From: Sclerotiophoma versabilis
Lineage: Eukaryota; Ascomycota; Dothideomycetes; Pleosporales; Didymellaceae
Assembly: GCA_012274445.1 (NCBI GenBank)
Contig: JAAROD010000054.1
Coordinates: 1,240,001 to 1,304,000, forward strand
Length of the DNA stretch: 64,000 nucleotides
Direction: 5' to 3'
In this document: positions 22,482 through 33,416 of the stretch, piece after piece
Layout: every line of letters starts with the position of its first letter
Position numbering within the stretch: the stretch's first letter is position 1
Position numbers and translations under genes: made by a program
The notes under the pieces: model-generated
Databases searched by the model: none
Told to the model about the DNA's origin: nothing
Seen by the model: the letters and a program-made list of their open reading frames with translations, nothing else

Positions 22482-23563
22482 ATGGCGGACATGATAGAAG
22501 ACGTGGACATGGACACGCAAGATATTGAGCAGGAGACTCCACCAGACAATGTCTTCATCGCACCGTCGATCTACAAGAGCGACATCCTTGGGGGTAATTC
22601 ATACTCACACTTCTCGCCCATACCGCAGCAGATTGCCGACGACACATCTACCGAGTGCGTCCTGGGCGTCGATGAAGCTGGGCGAGGTCCAGTATTAGGT
22701 AGGCAGTGGGACGACATTCGTCTTCGCATCCAAGCTCACCCACAGCAGGCCCAATGGTGTACGCACTCTTCTACCTCCCCCTGCCACTACACCACTCCCT
22801 CCTTGCCGAAACACACCACTTCGACGACTCCAAAGTCCTTACATCCGAAGTGCGCTCGAATCTCATGCGCACCCTCTGCACGCCTGGCACCGACCTTCAC
22901 GCTGCTGGCGGTTGGGCGACCCGCTCTCTTTCCGCGCAAGACATCTCCGCACACATGCTCTCGCCCAACCAATACAACCTCAACGCCCAAGCCATGGATG
23001 CAACCATAGACCTCATCAAAGGTGTGTTAGCCCGCGGTGTGAACGTTAAGGAGATCTACATCGACACAATTGGCAGGCCAGAAATCTACCAGAAGAAGCT
23101 CGAGCGCATATGGCCGACCATCTCTATCACGGTAGCAAAGAAGGCAGATAGTCTGTACCCCGTTGTCAGTGCTGCATCCGTCTGCGCAAAAGTCACGAGA
23201 GATGCCGCGCTCGACGTGTGCTATGAGTCCTACCACACGCCCGCCGAAGCCGCCGTCCATGCTCAGAACGAAGGAGAGGTCAAGATTGCATGGGGTTCGG
23301 GATATCCGAGCGATGCACGAACGAGCTCGTGGCTGAAAGCGAACATGGACCCCGTTTTTGGCTGGGGGAACGAGTGTCGGTTCAGTTGGGGCACGGCAAA
23401 AGAGCTGCTTGAGGGAAAGAAAGCAGGCCTCAGTGTCGACTGGCCGGTCGAAGATGATGGAGACGATATGCGCATGACCGATTTCTTCACAGGTGACAGG
23501 AAGGGGGATGAGTTGGTCGAGTGGTTTGGCAAGAGAGTTACCGTCGAGATGGAAGCTTTCTGA
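22482..23563 (+). CDS. Ribonuclease H2 catalytic subunit A
   Basis: Exons are 22482-22698 and 22749-23563 (50-bp intron ending CAGCAG), giving 343 aa. The intron interrupts the active-site strand: GVDEAGRGPVLG before it joins PMVYALFY after it. Catalytic acids are Asp64, Glu65, Asp178 (IYIDTIG) and Asp206 (KADSLYPVVSAASVCAKVTRD), the full DEDD set of type 2 RNase H. RNase H2 removes single ribonucleotides and RNA-DNA hybrids from genomic DNA. The last 40 residues (after the SWGTAKELL helix) are divergent, as usual. I chose the ATG at 22482 because it has a good context (ACCATGG) and gives the usual length. The ATG at 22344 would add an Arg/His-rich 46-residue leader. Confidence 0.93.
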
Positions 23564-24209
23564 GCCCAACAACCACCGTCACAACTACGCACTTCTTCAC
23601 GCCAAGGATGTAAGGCATGCCATTATCTGGAGCACTCGCGAATGCCACAGCCATCGGCGACGAAGATTCTGCTCGACTTCGGTGTTCATGACGTCTATGT
23701 AGCGCCTCGGGTTTCGGGCCTGGTCAATTCGCGTGGCCAAACCTTGGTCCCCGGGCATCATTCGAACCCCGATGAGCCACCCCCAACCACAACACAAGGA
23801 TGTACAAGCTACCGGATATTACTACACGCGGCAATCCGCGTACCTGCAGCAAGCATGCAAGGCTGCTCCGAGGCGCCGGTATTGCAGATCGGTGGGGCAG
23901 CGTCGGGGTTGAAAGGGTTAGACAGAGTCGAGGAAGAAATAAGTAGGAGCGGTAGAGTTAATGTAAGGCTGCTCAGTATCTGCATCTTACACACTCTTTA
24001 GGTTGCACTCACTTATGCAAACACACCATTCACATTCGCTGATTGGGTCTTCGATTGCATACAGACAGCACTGACACGTCAGAGCCAAACAAACAACAAA
24101 ATTAACCACCAACAACAGCCCTCGAAGCTTGCAGCTCCCACATCATTTATATACAACTATACTGCATCCTAGTTCCTCATCCGCAGTCGCTTACTTCAGA
24201 ACCAACACA
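23564..24209. other. Intergenic stretch, no gene seen
   Basis: An open frame at 23642-24001 on the plus strand has no recognisable features and is not called. The rest is the promoter side of the 24.2-kb gene. Confidence 0.45.
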
Positions 24210-25433
24210 ATGCCATCCTTCTTCACTTCATCGTCACCCAAAAAGAACACCGCCGTCTTTGCCGGTCTCGATGACCCCTTCAATTTCCCAACTTCGAAAA
24301 TGCGCTACAACTCGCGCTCAAGGTCACGTACTTCCTCACCAGACTCATTGACCGACTCCGGCTACGGTAGCATCGATGACGACTGCCCTCTGAGCCCCAA
24401 ATCCCAGGTTTCTTGTGCGAACAAACGGCGGCTGCGGAAAGACGGCAAGGGCCAGTGGAGAGTGCAGAGCTACGAGTACCAGAATCGGAGCGAAGACAAC
24501 GATCGCAAGGCTGAGCGGGAGCCAGTCCTCAGATACGACACCAGCAGATACGGCAATACTGCCAGTGATGCGCTGACGAGGAATGCGGACAACAGGCATG
24601 AGTGGAGACCGGATCCCAAGCGCACGTTCACGCTGATATTCTACGACGCACCGAAGAAAGAGAGGTGGTTTACATCGAGGATCTACGGCAGGGCTTTGGA
24701 GCGGAAGGAGAGGAGCGAGGGTCTTACGGATCTCCAGCGCTCCATGGCGCCGGTGATGCGTCGGCCGCCCCCATCGCCTTCGCCATCGCCATCACAAGCA
24801 TCGCCGTCAAACCCATGGCCGTCGCAGTGCGAAGCTAGACCCGCAGCAGGACCGAGGAAGAAAAGCACGCTCTTGCATCCCTCGCCTCCATCACCGTCAC
24901 CATCACCATTACCATCACCACCAGTAACCACCACCCCACCCCACAGAGGCCGAGCAAGAACCCCATCCCAATCCAACAAATCAACTCCTCGCAATACGCT
25001 TCTTCTTCTCCGCTCGCCGCGCCACCGCTCCCCCACCCCGCTCGCCATCCCAGTGACGAGTCAGAACCAGCCTGCACCCACGCCGCTGCGCGTCCGTCCC
25101 CGAGCGCCGAGTGTGCTGCATTCGTGCTTCTCAGACTCAGACTCAGACTCTAACTCGGAGTCGGAGTTAGGCTTTGATTACAAAGGAGAAGGAGAAGAAG
25201 AAGAGGAAGAAGAAGAGGAAGAAGAAGAAGAGGAAACAGACAGCGCATGGGATCCATGTACCACACCGAGGGCTGTGGGGGGAGATACGTATGGTGTTGT
25301 TATTGCGCGAACGGGTGTTGTGGCCAGGGCGCAGCGGGTTAGTGTCAGAGTTGGGAGGAGGAGGAGGAGGATGAGGGGTGGGATCCGACTTGTAGGGAAG
25401 GAAGAGGAGGATGAGGAGGAAGAGGAGGAGTGA
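24210..25433 (+). CDS. Low-complexity Ser/Pro/Glu-rich protein, unrecognised
   Basis: A single exon encodes 407 aa from the ATG at 24210 (MPSFFTSSSPKKN). The N-terminal 180 residues look ordered in part: SPDSLTDSGYGSIDDD, then RRLRKDGKGQWRVQSYEYQ, and FTLIFYDAPKKERWFTSRIYGRA near residue 155. After that the protein is dominated by Ser-Pro runs, basic Arg/Pro stretches, SDSDSDSNSESE, and a run of about 14 glutamates. It ends with an Arg cluster (VGRRRRRMRGG) and a second Glu run (EEEDEEEEEE). The stop codon lies inside a TGATG microsatellite. No domain is recognised. The DSGYGS motif resembles a phosphodegron (DSGxxS), which is suggestive only. Gene call moderately sure, function unknown. Confidence 0.6.
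   Translation: MPSFFTSSSPKKNTAVFAGLDDPFNFPTSKMRYNSRSRSRTSSPDSLTDSGYGSIDDDCPLSPKSQVSCANKRRLRKDGKGQWRVQSYEYQNRSEDNDRKAEREPVLRYDTSRYGNTASDALTRNADNRHEWRPDPKRTFTLIFYDAPKKERWFTSRIYGRALERKERSEGLTDLQRSMAPVMRRPPPSPSPSPSQASPSNPWPSQCEARPAAGPRKKSTLLHPSPPSPSPSPLPSPPVTTTPPHRGRARTPSQSNKSTPRNTLLLLRSPRHRSPTPLAIPVTSQNQPAPTPLRVRPRAPSVLHSCFSDSDSDSNSESELGFDYKGEGEEEEEEEEEEEEEETDSAWDPCTTPRAVGGDTYGVVIARTGVVARAQRVSVRVGRRRRRMRGGIRLVGKEEEDEEEEEE
25184..25236 (+). repeat. GAA/GAG purine microsatellite coding poly-Glu
   Basis: An almost pure purine tract of GAA, GAG and GAAGAG units encodes the poly-glutamate run of the 24.2-kb gene. It follows a TCAGAC-type repeat at about 25130-25150 that encodes alternating Ser and Asp. 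Confidence 0.85.
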
Positions 25434-25455
25434 TGTGATGTGATGTGATGTAATG
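25431..25455 (+). repeat. TGATG pentamer microsatellite
   Basis: Four perfect TGATG units are followed by one TAATG. The first unit supplies the stop codon of the preceding gene, so expansion or contraction would alter only the 3' UTR. Confidence 0.85.
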
Positions 25456-25987
25456 TGCTTGGGAATCATCTCATCTCTGGGTACTTCGCTTTGTCCGCCG
25501 ATTTGCCGGGGACACGACACAGCTGCAAGCAATGTATTCGTCGTCTTGCGTTGGATGTGCAGATAATCATCATACATTTCTTACAATCTTGTCGCATGCG
25601 CTGTGCTATGCTATGCTATGCTATGCCGTCCATCCAACAGTCTCGTTCTTTGTTCATGCTGGTTCATCCATGCCTTCACACCTTCATACTAATCCTAGTA
25701 CTCGGACAACCTCAGCCTCCTCCCCACGTTCCTCCGCACCACATCGCGATCGACAGCCGGCTCGGCAGTCTGGTTCTGGTGGTTGGCATTGAGCGCCTGG
25801 CGCAGCATGCCGGCGTCGAAGAATCCGTCTAGGAAAGAAGAATCAGCACTGGAGTATGAAAATGCGAAGATGCGAATAAGAAATGTAAAATGTGAAATAT
25901 GGAATGTGTCGTGCGAATGTGAAAATGCGAGACAATGCCGTGTACAACGCTGAACAGAAAAAGAGCATCATGCTGGAGTGATTCGGA
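25456..25987. other. Convergent intergenic stretch
   Basis: It lies between the 3' ends of the low-complexity gene and the carnitine acetyltransferase. It holds four CTATG units at 25606-25625 and AATGTGAAA-like imperfect repeats near 25880-25930. No gene is seen. Confidence 0.5.
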
Positions 25988-28655
25988 TCATGACGCGTAG
26001 AACATGCGCTTCGCCGTGGTGCTCGGGGTGCGGGTACGTCTTGATTTGAACACGGCGTGAGAGGTGCTCGGACGTGGCGAGCTGACAAATACAGTGGTCA
26101 GGGGCTTAAACGGGGGTGAGTGTGGGGGAGTGGGTGGCAGGGACAAGGGCATTGAGGGTGTGCTGGGGAGGCTTGACAATGACACATGGTCCAGATGGAG
26201 AAGAGGAGGAGAAGGAAGGGGTGCCCTACATCCACCAAGGCCGTCGTCTTCGTCTTCGTCCGCCACGCTTTCTGCTGGCGTCTGTGTTTTGCCGGCTTCG
26301 AGCAGGATATTCCTGCCTCGGCTCTTGAGCCGTCCTGCAGTCGGTCGGGCTTCTGCTTCGCGCGCGCGTGATGCTGTCTTGTCGGTGCTGGTTCCTCGTC
26401 GCTTGATCTGTCGGAGCAGTTTGCGCACTTCGAGGAAGTAGCTCTCCAGTGCTTCGATGTAGCGGCTTGTCTGGCGGTGCTTGGAGGATGCGCAGATGGA
26501 TATCGATCCGTCCTTAATAATATATCCAATACCGAAACCGTCGGCTGATGTTGGGCCGAAGCCGAATTGGCGGAGAGACGGGTTGCCGCAGTTAGATGTC
26601 GAGAGGATTGTGGTGTTGATCTTATCCCAGCCAGCGTCTGCGAAGAGCGAAGGCATTGAGTGCTGCACTGGTGCAGGAGGCGAGCTGGATATGCTGCCAT
26701 TCTCTGACAGGACCGAGTGGCGGTTGGGAGAGGCGACACCGTCAGGGCTTGAGGGGCATGTTGAGTCCCAGCCGTCGCTGCTGGCTGCTTCGGCACCGTC
26801 TTCGTCGATGGCACGCTGCCAGATGCAATACAAGGCGTAGAGATGGCGGTCAGGTCCCTGAGCTTTGGCGCAGACCTTTGTATTTTCCGTGTGCTTTTGG
26901 CATGCTTTGCGGAGCGCTTCGATCTTGGTTGTTGCTGGGTTCTCGCCCCAGAAGGTCTTCAAAAAGTCCACTGATTCTTCAGTAACTGAGCGAATAGCTT
27001 CTGTCCGGCCGTGGTAGAACATCTTGGTCATGGCTGGCTCGTAGACACACTCTATCCTGCCGTAGAGGCCGTAGTAAGCAGCCTGGAAAGCCATCTGCAC
27101 GAAAGCATCAGGCGAGAAGCCCATAGATGTCATAAAATTCTTGCCGTAGTGAGGAAACTCTAATGTTGCAAACTCGTTCTGCTGGATAAGATCTGCAAGG
27201 CGTGTCTCAGCGAAGCGAAGCGCCGTGCTGAGTTCTGGCACCATGTCCCATTCCAGTTTGTGTGGCGTAGTCTGAACGTCGCCAAAGCTCTCCGGGTCTC
27301 GCTTTGCAGGATCAGGACTCTGAGTTGCCCATAAGCTTGGTGCACTGCCGTTGATCGTCCTCGCGAACCGCAAGATGGTGTCTGTGTAGAGGTCCGAGGC
27401 AAAGCGTAGGACAGTATGGCCATCAACACCGGTATGTTCGAAGTTGATACCCGCACTTCCGTTTTTGCAGACGATAATCTGCATCTTGTCATACCATCGG
27501 TTTGTGCAAGTACCAACCTGTACGCCTTTTTCGACTTTGCTAGTACCGCAAAGCATGTTCATGCACAAGTCCGCGCCACTCTGTGGTTCTGTATAGTCCA
27601 GACATAGTATGAATAGTGCGGAATCGACAATGTTCAGACTGTCGGAATTGTTCGAGCCTTCCTCTCGATGCAGCACATCTCGCAAGCCAGACCACACTTT
27701 TCGGTTTTCTGTGCTCAGCACGCCGAGTGCTCCCTTTGCAGCTTCTTGAATAGGAACTTCTTGTGCATCTTCTACAATGGACTGCAGGTTAAGAGTGATG
27801 TCCTTTTCGGTCATGATGAGGTCATTGTTGTCGTCGAGGACGTCGAACCAGTAGAACTGGCCGTGACACATGACGACGATGTGTTTTGATGTTGGATCTT
27901 GTCCAATTTGACATCCATTCTCTGTGGGAATTCTCGCGGTTCCGAACAGCCTCGAGTATTGGTACATACAAAGGGGTTGGCCGCGGATCGTGTCGGGCGG
28001 TAACTCTTCTAAACGTACCGCTCGGACAAACGATAGCGCTGACACGACTAAAGAGGCCGCACGAGTGACCTGGTTGTTGCGAGCGGGTGTTGGATCATCC
28101 TCGAGAAGGAAGAAGGGATTGAGGTTCAGCACCACCGGATTGTCGAAGTTCAGGTACGAGTCATACCCTGTGGAGTGATTAGGGCCTCGGATTACAAAGA
28201 ATACAGTCGACAAGGCGGCTATGAATTTCAGAACCTGGAGAAGACTTACAAAATTGCTCAATGTAGTTTGCTTTCCCACTGGCGTACTTCTTGAGCTTCT
28301 CCTGCAGCACAGCTCCGTCTGATTTCAAGAAGTCTTCTACCGCGTGCTGAGTGTCGTTGTGCTCCTTGGGAGTTTGCAATGGTTTCAAAGCAGCCAAATA
28401 CTTCTTACATGAAGCGTCTAGCTCTGGGATGGGCAGCTTCGGAAGCTTGTCCTGGGAAGCGAATGTGATGCCTGGCTTCGAATTTGGATTTGTGGAGTTG
28501 GCCAAGGGTGCCTTTGCTTCTGCCGAGAAGGCTTGCTGGGCGTCTTTGGCAGCCTCCATAGAGCGGAGGGTGCCATTCTCTTTTGTGGTAGACATGGTGG
28601 CGGTGGCTAGGGATTCGTCTAGAGACGAGGGACGTGTGAAGGTACGAGCTGCCAT
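25988..28655 (-). CDS. YAT2: Carnitine O-acetyltransferase, YAT2-like
   Basis: Exons are 28250-28655 and 25988-28167 (82-bp intron), giving 861 aa. Splicing restores the family motif YIEQFWYDSYLNFDNPVVLNLNPFF. The catalytic His380 lies in NFEHTGVDGHTVLRFA, and the ILSTSNCGNPSLRQFGFGP block near residue 680 provides the STS substrate motif. It transfers acetyl groups between CoA and carnitine for movement of C2 units; there is no mitochondrial or peroxisomal signal that I can see, in keeping with cytosolic Yat2. Length exceeds classical CAT (about 630 aa) because of a Ser/Pro insert before the STS block and a disordered Pro/Ser tail of about 110 residues, both seen in Yat2-like proteins. A second ATG 20 codons in is possible. 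Confidence 0.9.
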
Positions 28656-29864
28656 GGTAGGTACGTCAGTCAAGCGTAGAGAGGAGAGATGTTAGTGCTG
28701 ATGTTAAGTAGCCGCAAGGCACTACGGTAGAAGTAGTGACAGTCCTGGAGGCAGTAGGCAGGCATGAGGACGCGAGCTACCCGCGAGACAGATAATGGCG
28801 CGTGGGAACGTGAGCTTCTTATAAGGAAATGGACGAAAGGGGACAAGCTGGGCTTAGTGGAGCCGCCTGACGAGTGAACATGTGAAGGCCACGGACGGGT
28901 CTCTCGATACAGGCAAGGTGACCCAAGAAGTTCTCATGTAGCCGGCCGCTGACACGGAAAATGACGTGCGCATAGTGGTGATGACCGGACGAGCTAAGGC
29001 GTAGAAACGGGCATGCAGGGAGATGCAACTTACTCGGTAGCGTGGGGCTCTAAATGAGGTGCAGGTCAAGTGAAGTGCCGAGGGGGTATGGAGTCGAAAA
29101 GACGGCGACTGCGGTGGTTAATGCGGCGTCTCTCTGTCTACTTACTACTCTGAACTGGGTATCGTCAGGGCTCGCAAGAAGATTCACAACCAGGGTAGAT
29201 GGACAGGAGAACGGTACTACGGCGGTAAAAGCGCAGCAGGGTTGGACAATCTCGGCCAGGAGGAGACGGAGCTCGCATAAGGCTGCCCCGAGGTGGGAGT
29301 GTGGGTGTGGTTAGCAGCAGGGTACGCGGACGAGTGGAAGTCGGTGGATGGAGCTTTAAGAGCGTCACCAACGCGGGCCTGGGTCTACCGGCTAATCGGG
29401 GCATGCAATCTTGGACAGCTAAGGAAAGCGCACAAGCGGGATGGGGACGGCGCTGGACTTGGGGGCAGCCGTTCTTCCCACGCTGCGTGGTCTCGGTGAG
29501 CCTGAGCGTCGTGCAGTCACAGCTCACGTGGGCGGTGCGAGGCAGGCGTCTGTCACTGGACACAGCATGTGTAAACAGGGATGGGCTGAGTGGCCGCAGC
29601 TGTGCGAGTGGGTGCAGATGGCGGGGGAGCTCAGCGCCCAGCCTTGCTCGCCGCGGGGGTGAGCTCTGACGTCCGCCAACCTGGCCATCACGTGCGCTGG
29701 AGAAACGGAGCACGGCTGGCTGCTCGACGCGACTGTCCAGTCCAGCCGACGCGACGCGCGCCGCAGTCCCGCCAGCCGCCGAGCCTCCGAGCCTCCGAGC
29801 GTCGCAGGCGCGCCAGCAGCAGACCGCGGCCGTCACCAAGCTCGCTCTCCGCAGAGCCGCGCCG
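28656..29864. promoter_or_regulatory. Divergent promoter of YAT2-like gene and RAD57
   Basis: About 1.2 kb between two divergent starts. Long antisense frames here (29165-30370 minus) run through RAD57 and are judged spurious. No operator is identified; the region is GC-rich near 29600-29860. Confidence 0.45.
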
Positions 29865-29891
29865 ATGACCGCCGCCGCCAGCAGCCCATGA
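29865..29891 (+). other. uORF with stop overlapping RAD57 start
   Basis: ATG at 29865 opens an 8-codon frame (MTAAASSP) whose TGA overlaps the RAD57 ATG as ATGA. If the leader begins upstream, this arrangement could tune RAD57 translation by termination-reinitiation. Confidence 0.4.
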
Positions 29892-31265
29892 CGGACCTGC
29901 TGCAGGTGCTGCCTGACTTTGAGACGAGGCCCTTCTCGCACCTGCTGCCCTCGCTCGACAAGGCCCTCATCACCACCAACGACCTGCTCACCCTCGACGC
30001 CCACCATGTCGCCAAGCGCGCCCAGCTGCCTGCCGGCGAGCTGAGAAAGCTCGTCGACGCTGTCGTGCCCGCCCTGCACCGCCAGCTCGGCCTGGGTGCA
30101 GACACGGCTGCCGCGGATGCCTTCTCCGCCGCCTTGGACAGTCCGGCAGAGTCGTGGAGCTGCATCAGCACGTTGGACGCCAGGCTCGATGCTGCGCTGG
30201 GCGGCGGCATTCCGCCTGGCTACCTTGTCGAAGTCACCGGCGAGAGGTATTGCGCCCCATGCCTGAGCCACCGCAGCATGACTGACCCGCACTAGTGGCG
30301 CCGGCAAGACGCAGTTGCTGCTCACCCTCCTCCTTGCCGTCCAGCTGCCACCGCCGCTCGGCCTCTCCAAGACCGCCGTCTACATCTCGACCGAGGCCGT
30401 CCTCTCCACCACCCGTCTTGCCCAACTGCTCTCTTCCCACCCAGCCCTCGGCAGCGTAGCACCCGATGAACGACCCTCGCTGGCCAAAGTTCTGGCCATC
30501 CAGACCCCAGACCTCGAGTCGCAAGAGCACATTCTCCGCTACCAGCTGCCCGTTGCCATTGCGAAGCACAACGTGGGACTTGTCATCTTGGACTCGGTCG
30601 CCGCCAATTACCGCGCCGAGTTCGAGAAGAAAGGAGCAAGCAACGGCGCCGCCTCCATGGCCAAGCGCGGCACCCAGCTCGTGCAGCTGGGCGCATTGTT
30701 GCGAGAGCTAGCACGCACACAAGGCATTGCCGTAGTCGTGGCCAACCAAGTTGCCGACCGCTTCACGAAGCCACCGTCGGCCCCCAATTCGAACCCCGTC
30801 TCACGGAACGCATCCACCAACAGCCAGGGGACGCGCGACAACACGCCTCAACCCTCGAACCCAGCGCTATCCGTCCCAGCCTCGCAGTTTGACGACAGCG
30901 TCCTGCTGTCTCCTGATCCATTGGCCCTCGACCACCAACAGCGCTGGTTCACCGGCTGGGGCGACACACCCCATGCCGCTCCTCACACACTCAAGACACC
31001 GTCCTTGGGCCTTGTTTGGACGAACCAGCTAGCATGTCGAATTGCCCTGATCAAGAAACCTGTGCTCGCGAGTAGGGGACCGCTGGTTGTCACAGTGAAC
31101 GGCGAGGACCAATGGAACGAGCAAGAGGAAGCACACATCTCAAAATGGCGACGCTGGGTCAAGATCGTTTTCGCGCCATGGACACCACCTACTGAGGGTA
31201 GAGGTATAGAGTTCGAGATTACCAAGCAGGGCATAAAAGCTGTAGTTAAAGAAGCAAGAAATTAA
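29888..31265 (+). CDS. RAD57: RAD57-like RecA-family recombination mediator
   Basis: Exons are 29888-30246 and 30296-31265 (49-bp intron), giving 442 aa. The intron splits the Walker A loop, and its removal gives TGESGAGKT (117-125). Walker B is LVILD (215-219), with SVAANYRAEF next, a Rad51-paralogue signature. An N-terminal helix-rich domain of about 95 residues precedes GGGIPPGYLVEVTGE. The Pro/Ser/Asn insert at 265-300 and the C-terminal WRRWVKIVFAPWTPP block are usual for fungal Rad57. Rad57 with Rad55 stabilises Rad51 filaments in double-strand-break repair. RAD57 fits better than XRCC3 or RAD55 because of the domain order and the C-terminal block, but the paralogue call is from memory of the family. 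Confidence 0.85.
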
Positions 31266-31288
31266 CAGCTCGACAAACAACGCGACTA

Positions 31289-31636
31289 CTAACCTTCGGT
31301 GATCGGGAGATCATCTTGTGCACCCGTGGTTACGTTCACTAGCGTACTTCCCCGGATTTGCTGTGCAGGACGACGGCCCCACACAAACCTCCGCACATTG
31401 TCATCACCAGCAACTGTATCAACCCCTTCTCGCAGGAGCCGATAAAGTTCTGACATCCATGGCACAGCAGCCACGTGGATCTTCTGGAGACGACTTATTC
31501 AGCCATGCCAATCCGTAGCGTGCCGAGGTCCATTTCCCCTCGCTGACGCGTTCACGACGAGTGGAAGATCATTCTCAATCCATGCATGGCGCATCAGGCT
31601 CTCCACTTGGAGCGTGCCGGATCCGCAGCCAGACAT
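31289..31636 (-). CDS. Possible small gene, two exons, unrecognised
   Basis: Exons are 31556-31636 and 31289-31483, joined by a 72-bp intron (GTGAAC to CTCCAG) in phase, giving 91 aa. The predicted protein starts MSGCGSGTLQVESLMRHAW and continues KIHVAAVPWMSELYRLLREG, with a balanced, globular-looking composition. It has no signal peptide or known motif. It converges on RAD57, 23 bp from its stop codon, and lies 92 bp before the SDR start. The upstream exon also stays open past the donor to a TGA, so the spliced form is an inference. Alternatively the frame is a relic or chance. It is worth listing because the reading looks coding and the splice phases match. Confidence 0.35.
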
Positions 31637-31728
31637 GGAAAGTAGTATAGCATGGCTCTTGGTCTATTTACCCTTCGGCTTCTTCTTCGCCTCCTCTGTC
31701 TTTACAAATTCTATGTAGTCTCAGCACC

Positions 31729-33047
31729 ATGTCTGTCACCATTCAACGCGTATCGAACCTCATCTCCCTCTCTATCTCACACCTCGCGCTCAATCCCGCC
31801 GTCACGGCATCCCTCCTATACATTCTTACAAAAGGTCCTGTCAACCTCCGCGCCCGCCTGACAGCCCGCATCGCCGCGCTCCGCGATCCCGTCCGTCATG
31901 CGCAGATCCTCAAGGCACTGAAATGGCTGCTCACGATCGGCCTTGTCAGGAATGTGAATAGGACGCTGAACCACCTCGCGCTCAACAACTACCGCCTCAG
32001 ACCTGAGTCGGCGCGCTGGAAATGGGACAGAGAAGTCGCCGTCGTCACGGGCGGATGCAGTGGGATTGGCGCCCTGATCGTAAGGAAGTTAGCCAACGCA
32101 GGCGTCACCGTAGCAATCCTCGACATCCAGCCACTACCCCCTGCGCTGGAAGGCTGTAAGCACTGTACCCATTGTCCCTATCATCCCCGAGCCCCGCCCT
32201 GTAAGGAGTCTTGGAACCAAAACTAACATGACAAGACGCACACATCAAGTTCTACACCTGCGACATCACCGATCCAGACGCCGTATTTGCGTCTGCAAAG
32301 CAAATCCGCCAGGACCACGGAACCCCCAGCATCCTAATCAACAACGCGGGCATTCTCTCCGCGCACACGATTCTCAGCACCAGCCCCACATACCTGCGCA
32401 AGATCTTCGACGTAAACGTCCTCAGCAACTGGACCACAGCGCAAGCCTTCCTACCAGCCATGATCAGGGAAAACAAGGGCCACATCATCACCGTGGCAAG
32501 CGCGGCGAGCTACATCGGCGTAGCAGGCATGGCGGATTACACGGCGAGCAAAGCAGCCATCCTGAGTTTCCACGAAGGTACTATATACCCTTACTCACCC
32601 CCCACCCCCCCTCTCTTGCCGCACTGCTAACAACACTTCCCCCCCTCCTCAGCACTCAGACAGGAACTCACACTCTCCCACGCCGCCCCTTCGGTACTCA
32701 CCACCATCGTCCACCCAACATGGGTGCGCACGCCGCTTCTCGCGCCCGTGGAAGCAGAGCTGAAGACGCGCGGCGCTGCAGTCATGCAGCCCGACGACGT
32801 GGCGAGTGCCGTTGTGAAACAGGTCTTTAGCTGCACGGGCGCGCAGGTTTTCCTGCCCCAGGGTACGGCCAGGACGAGTCTGCTTCGTGCGCTGCCGAAT
32901 TGGGTGCAGGAGGGGTTTCGGCGCGGGGTGAGTCGTACGATTACTGAGAGTGTGGTGTTGGGGGGTGGGCGTGGGGTTGGAGATGGAGACGTAGATGTAG
33001 ATGAGGTTGGAGATGTAGATGCAGATGTGGATGTGGATAGTGCATAG
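31729..33047 (+). CDS. Short-chain dehydrogenase/reductase, membrane-anchored type
   Basis: Exons are 31729-32155, 32236-32577 and 32653-33047, giving 387 aa. The Rossmann motif TGGCSGIG is at 107-114, NNAG at 178-181, and the catalytic Ser231, Tyr244 and Lys248 (YTASK) are all present. A hydrophobic stretch in the first 90 residues and the domain layout resemble RDH10/DHRS-type lipid-droplet or ER dehydrogenases, which act on retinoid-like or long-chain alcohols and ketones; the fungal substrate is unknown. The C-terminus ends in an acidic run coded by a hexamer microsatellite (Gly, Asp and Val repeats), which is unusual. Introns of 80 and 75 bp have good GT-AG ends and restore EGYAHIKFY and HEALRQELTL. 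Confidence 0.88.
32980..33040 (+). repeat. GATGTA-type hexamer microsatellite
   Basis: Imperfect GTAGAT/GATGTA/GATGTG units encode the acidic Asp/Val tail of the SDR. Confidence 0.7.
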
Positions 33048-33416
33048 GCGGAGATTGCGGGTTCACTTGCTGGATGGAAACCAGTCAGTCTTGGTTGCGT
33101 TTGTATTTAGTCCAGGATGACGGCTCAGGAAACAATACAAGAGTGCAAGACACGGTTGAGAGGTGGAATTTCGTAACACTATGAAAAGCATGGCATGCTA
33201 GATTTCCTCCCGACCAACACCTTTGCTAAACCGCCAGGTCGACAACCATGACGCATATGCACTCTATCCATGATCCTATCCCTAGAAGTGTGGCGAAGAA
33301 ATGTTGTTTTGTAAGTCGCAACGCAAGTAAAAGATAAGGTATTGTTACACACTCGTCGTCTGCTACACAACGCAGACTTCACTTCTTCGTGACATGATCC
33401 GTAGACGACAACCAAT
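33048..33416. other. Convergent intergenic stretch
   Basis: This is the 3' flank of the SDR and of the PMT gene; no gene is seen. Confidence 0.5.

Noticed and set aside
23700..23780. TTCGAA-centred sequence resembling a tRNA T-loop
   Set aside because: The flanking bases do not form a 5-bp T stem on either strand and no acceptor stem is present.
23642..24001. 119-codon plus-strand frame after RNase H2A
   Set aside because: It has no motif, no splice evidence and weak codon pattern.
29165..30370. 401-codon minus-strand open frame overlapping RAD57 and its promoter
   Set aside because: Composition is Arg/Ser/Gly-skewed as expected from the antisense of a GC-rich gene, it has no domain, and it overlaps the well-supported RAD57 exon 1.
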